From Hygrocybe punicea (lineage: Eukaryota; Basidiomycota; Agaricomycetes; Agaricales; Hygrophoraceae): a stretch of 64,000 bases of DNA. Position numbers and translations under genes: made by a program. Every line of letters starts with the position of its first letter. The first letter of the stretch is position 1. Positions 61,272-64,000 of the stretch are shown here, piece after piece. The stretch lies in contig OY744472.1 of NCBI GenBank assembly GCA_963556145.1, positions 3,472,001 through 3,536,000 on the forward strand, read 5' to 3'. The notes below the pieces were generated by a model that made no database searches, was not told the DNA's origin, and was given only the letters and a program-made list of their open reading frames with translations.

Positions 61272-64000
61272 CTAAGAAGCTGAAGAGGTGATATGAGAAC
61301 CAATAACAAATATATAAGAGATATCTTACCGTCAACCAAAAGCTCTGTCAGACGATCCTGACTCATTTTAAGAGGAATTGGAAAAAGGGATGCATCGTCA
61401 TGATTAGCACCCTTTGCCCATGTTACCTTACCAGCCGCTACATCTCCAAGCCCAACCAGACTGGCACCCTGACCACAATTGTACACCAAGCGCTTATCCC
61501 AGCGAACGACTTTGCACAGTATATGCTCCACAAAAATGACACCACAACCGATGTCAAATCCCATTGAAGACCGATCCCGCTGCGACAGATTATCATCAAA
61601 GTGTTTGAACACACATTTGAATGATGTGTGGGTCCTGTGGAGAGATGTGACATCGAATCCTAGTTCCTGTAGACCACGATAAGCACCAGCCTTCTTCATC
61701 TTCCATATCCAGGCTGTTACGTCTTCTACAAGAGGAGGCGTGCAGAGGTGTGCAAGTGTGAGATTATTTGTGAGTTGAAACGCAGTAAGGGAGGATTGTG
61801 TTGTTGATCCTAAGCCAGCTACACTGAGCTTGCAAATAAACTGATGCATATCATTCCATGTGGGTTTATTTCCTGTGAAGGAAGCAGGGTCTTGGTTGAA
61901 AAGCGGTCCAAGAAAGTTCGTCCACCTGGTCTGAAAATCATCACTGAAGAGTTCAGTAAAACGATTCACCAGAGGATCTCGATGGGGGATTTTTGAGAAT
62001 AGACTGAGCTGACAGGAAGGCTGACCCCATATGGTTGGTGAGTCAAAATGAATATACCCTAAGGCTGCCTGCTCGCGTCTGTTCAGGGCAAAAAAGCCAG
62101 TTTTCTTCTTTGTATCGCCTGCTTTACTTGTCTTGGTCTTGGATGAAGATGGTGATATGGGATTATAGCGTAGATCGGTGTAGAAATGCGAGTTTTTCCT
62201 GACAATTTGATCAAAAGTCTCTATACATTCCTCCAGTGAATCGGACCAGAATGTGACGCTGTTCAAAAACTTGACGGTGTCCTCACATTGAGAACTAACC
62301 ATAAACACCAATGCATTGGCCAAACCTAGTCGTCCGGTGAGTTGCCTGGCTGGCAAGTGTTTTGCAAACAGAATCGCATATGGGCTGGCATGACGGAATG
62401 GGTAAGTCTGACTAAGTGTATGTGTCCGTTGGTACTTCGGCTTCGTTTGGCCTAAGAGAACGCGATTGAGATGGAGGTCTTGAATGCCCTTTCCATGATC
62501 CACAGATAAAGCTTCACGGCAGATTAAAGCAAGAGCACCAAAATGTGGCGCCTTGGAATCTGTCAATATGTCCTCCAATTTCTTGATGGGAAGAGCAGGC
62601 TTGAGTGGGGACCGTGGAACGCATTTCTTCTTGGATCTCGATCCCTTGGATGCCCCACCTGGCAGAGCAGAAAGACTCCTATCACCGAGATCCACCAGAG
62701 CACCACTAACCAACTTTCCAATGTAATCACACCAATCTGCTATCTTTGGTTTAGCGGCCAGCAAATCCTCAACATGAGTAATGAGAGGTTCCATAGTACT
62801 TGCATAATCCCGAATGAGTTTACTGGCGAATGCGTCATCCTTCTGCAGGTTTTTGGTAAACATCCTGGCTGGACTGGATAGGAAATTGCGGATGCCATCA
62901 GATGCCAGTATGCCCTCTCCAACAATATCAACTAATGCCATAACAATCCCACCTCGAACAATTGAGCGGTCAACTACATTCTTGTTCCAAGTTGTCTTTG
63001 AGTCGTTAGGAATTTTACGACGTCGAGAGGTGTTGAACAGGTTATCCGCTGTATCAAGTGAGGGGATGATAAGTGCATCACACCACAGTGCAAAGAGGAC
63101 TTCTGAAACAATGGCATAAAGTGCTGCATCACCATTGTTGATGGTCCGATTCACAATTGGCAGAGGTGTGACGGCAGAAGAACTGGACTTGATGCGATTG
63201 TCAACAAAATGGGAGGGTATGAGTGAAAGTCTTGTGAAATCGTCATTGAACTCGAGATGAGGAGTCGGTAAATTGGTTGTCTTTGCTGAGGTCTTGCGTC
63301 GTTTGGTTCCATGACTAACAATACTTTGTTGTCGAGTACGAACACATGTGACATATTGTACGACATGGTTGACGCAGTTTGCAAATGATGGGAAAGTAGC
63401 GTTAATTGTGTGTTCTCGATGACTGTTAGCCACCTGTCGCGCCAGATGTGGGCCACTTTCTTCATACCACTGAAAGAACACCAAGTAGGAACGACACATC
63501 TGCCACTGGATAGCTCTTTGGAGAAAATGCAGTTTTTCAGATTCCACCATCAGGGCAGGGAGAATATCGACTGAGCCAACGATCTGTTCCAAAATTAGGG
63601 TGGCTTCATCATTTGGTGATACGTTGGTGTACTTTGATTCTGGTGCAAGTTCCATAAATGCTGTGACCTGATTGTCAAGGTCAAGACGATCACGAAGAAG
63701 CTTGACAATGGTATTGGAATCCATAGGCTTGCCAACAAGGTTCTGACCAGCATCCAGCGCAATAGCTTCCTCTTGGAGTCTGGTCACATCAAGAAGTATA
63801 TCGAGCATCTTGAAGGACGTATCAGGCACAGGACCGAGAAACTGTGAAACCACAGGCATAACAAGCATGCCTGTAGTTACAGAGGAACTTGGTTGCTTTG
63901 TGGGTGGGTCAGTTATGATGTCGGGTTGAGGGCGTGCAGAAGATGTATTCTTTGGCTTTGGGTCTTGGTCGTCAACCCAATCCTCATCCGAAGTGTCGCT
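61272..64000 (-). CDS. Large unrecognised protein, N-terminus beyond window
   Basis: Almost 900 codons are visible in one long exon. The frame is open to the window edge, where it is acidic (SDTSDEDWVDDQ), so the start lies outside. A final intron (61329-61280, GTAAGATATC...CTTCAG) replaces a hydrophobic read-through tail with A-S-stop, ending at 61272. Visible blocks are QWQMCRSYLVFFQWY, CVNHVVQYVTC, KRRKTS (nuclear-type), YAIVSEVLFALWCDALIIPS, FGALALICREALSVDHG, RLGLANALVFMVSSQCEDTVKFL, FFALNRREQAALGYIHFDSPTIWG and FDIGCGVIFVEHILCKVVRWDKRL. None matches a family I know. It is helical by composition, with no membrane segments once spliced. It lies tail-to-tail with the MNKFY gene, and no copy was seen beside the left pair. 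Confidence 0.7.

Overview
The window looks like a transposon-rich region of a basidiomycete genome, most likely an Agaricomycete. Introns are short (about 45-60 nt, mostly GT-AG). The element types seen (two-gene Tnp2/CMC transposons, Ulp1 proteases beside pogo-like DDE transposases, Rep-helicase Helitrons, Ty3/gypsy with a short LTR) and the host-type families (a histone-H3-tail/PHD protein, a GGGQ-motif protein) are ones I associate with mushroom-forming fungi. No rRNA, tRNA, CRISPR or bacterial gene organisation was seen.

Layout. 1-3951: minus-strand Ty3/gypsy element (5' LTR, PBS, gag, a -1 slippery site, protease and the start of RT; the rest is off the left edge), inserted into the left arm of a 1524-bp, almost perfect inverted repeat (3952-5475 and 9438-10961). 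The arms flank a dead Helitron fragment (copy A) and non-coding repeats. 10.6-11.5 kb is a ~150-bp tandem array. 11745-13368 is a six-exon gene starting with a histone H3 tail mimic followed by a PHD-like finger. 14.4-19.7 kb is one gene split by a 4.3-kb non-coding mobile element built of tandem arrays. 19.7-22.8 kb holds a divergent gene pair whose better copy lies at 56.7-61.0 kb. 22.8-23.85 kb is a repeat fragment with a MITE.

24.0-41.6 kb is a nested set: Helitron copy C (24020-30143 plus 39284-41597, minus strand) is split by a 9.1-kb Tnp2/CMC transposon (30144-39283). That transposon's accessory gene is in turn split by a 2.85-kb non-autonomous LTR element (31037-33883), and the Helitron's other arm carries a 467-bp hAT-type MITE. 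Target-site duplications and restored reading frames support each step. 42.0-47.1 kb is a Ulp1 protease gene and a broken pogo-like transposase between two inverted repeat copies. 47665-56199 is an uninterrupted Helitron (copy B, 2844 codons) with HUH/Y2 nickase, PIF1-like helicase and a C-terminal USP-like (deubiquitinase-type) domain. 56.7-64.0 kb is a three-gene block of unrecognised function: a multi-exon acidic/serine-rich protein, a divergently transcribed six-exon protein, and a large protein that runs off the right edge.

How the parts relate. The gypsy element and the small LTR element share LTR ends, a 3-nt spacer and PBS, so the first could supply enzymes to the second. Helitron B is the only Helitron copy with an open frame and could mobilise relatives; a terminal hairpin seen five times in the window lies about 500 bp downstream of its stop codon. 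The divergent two-gene module is present twice with conserved exon structure and is the best candidate for an undescribed system.
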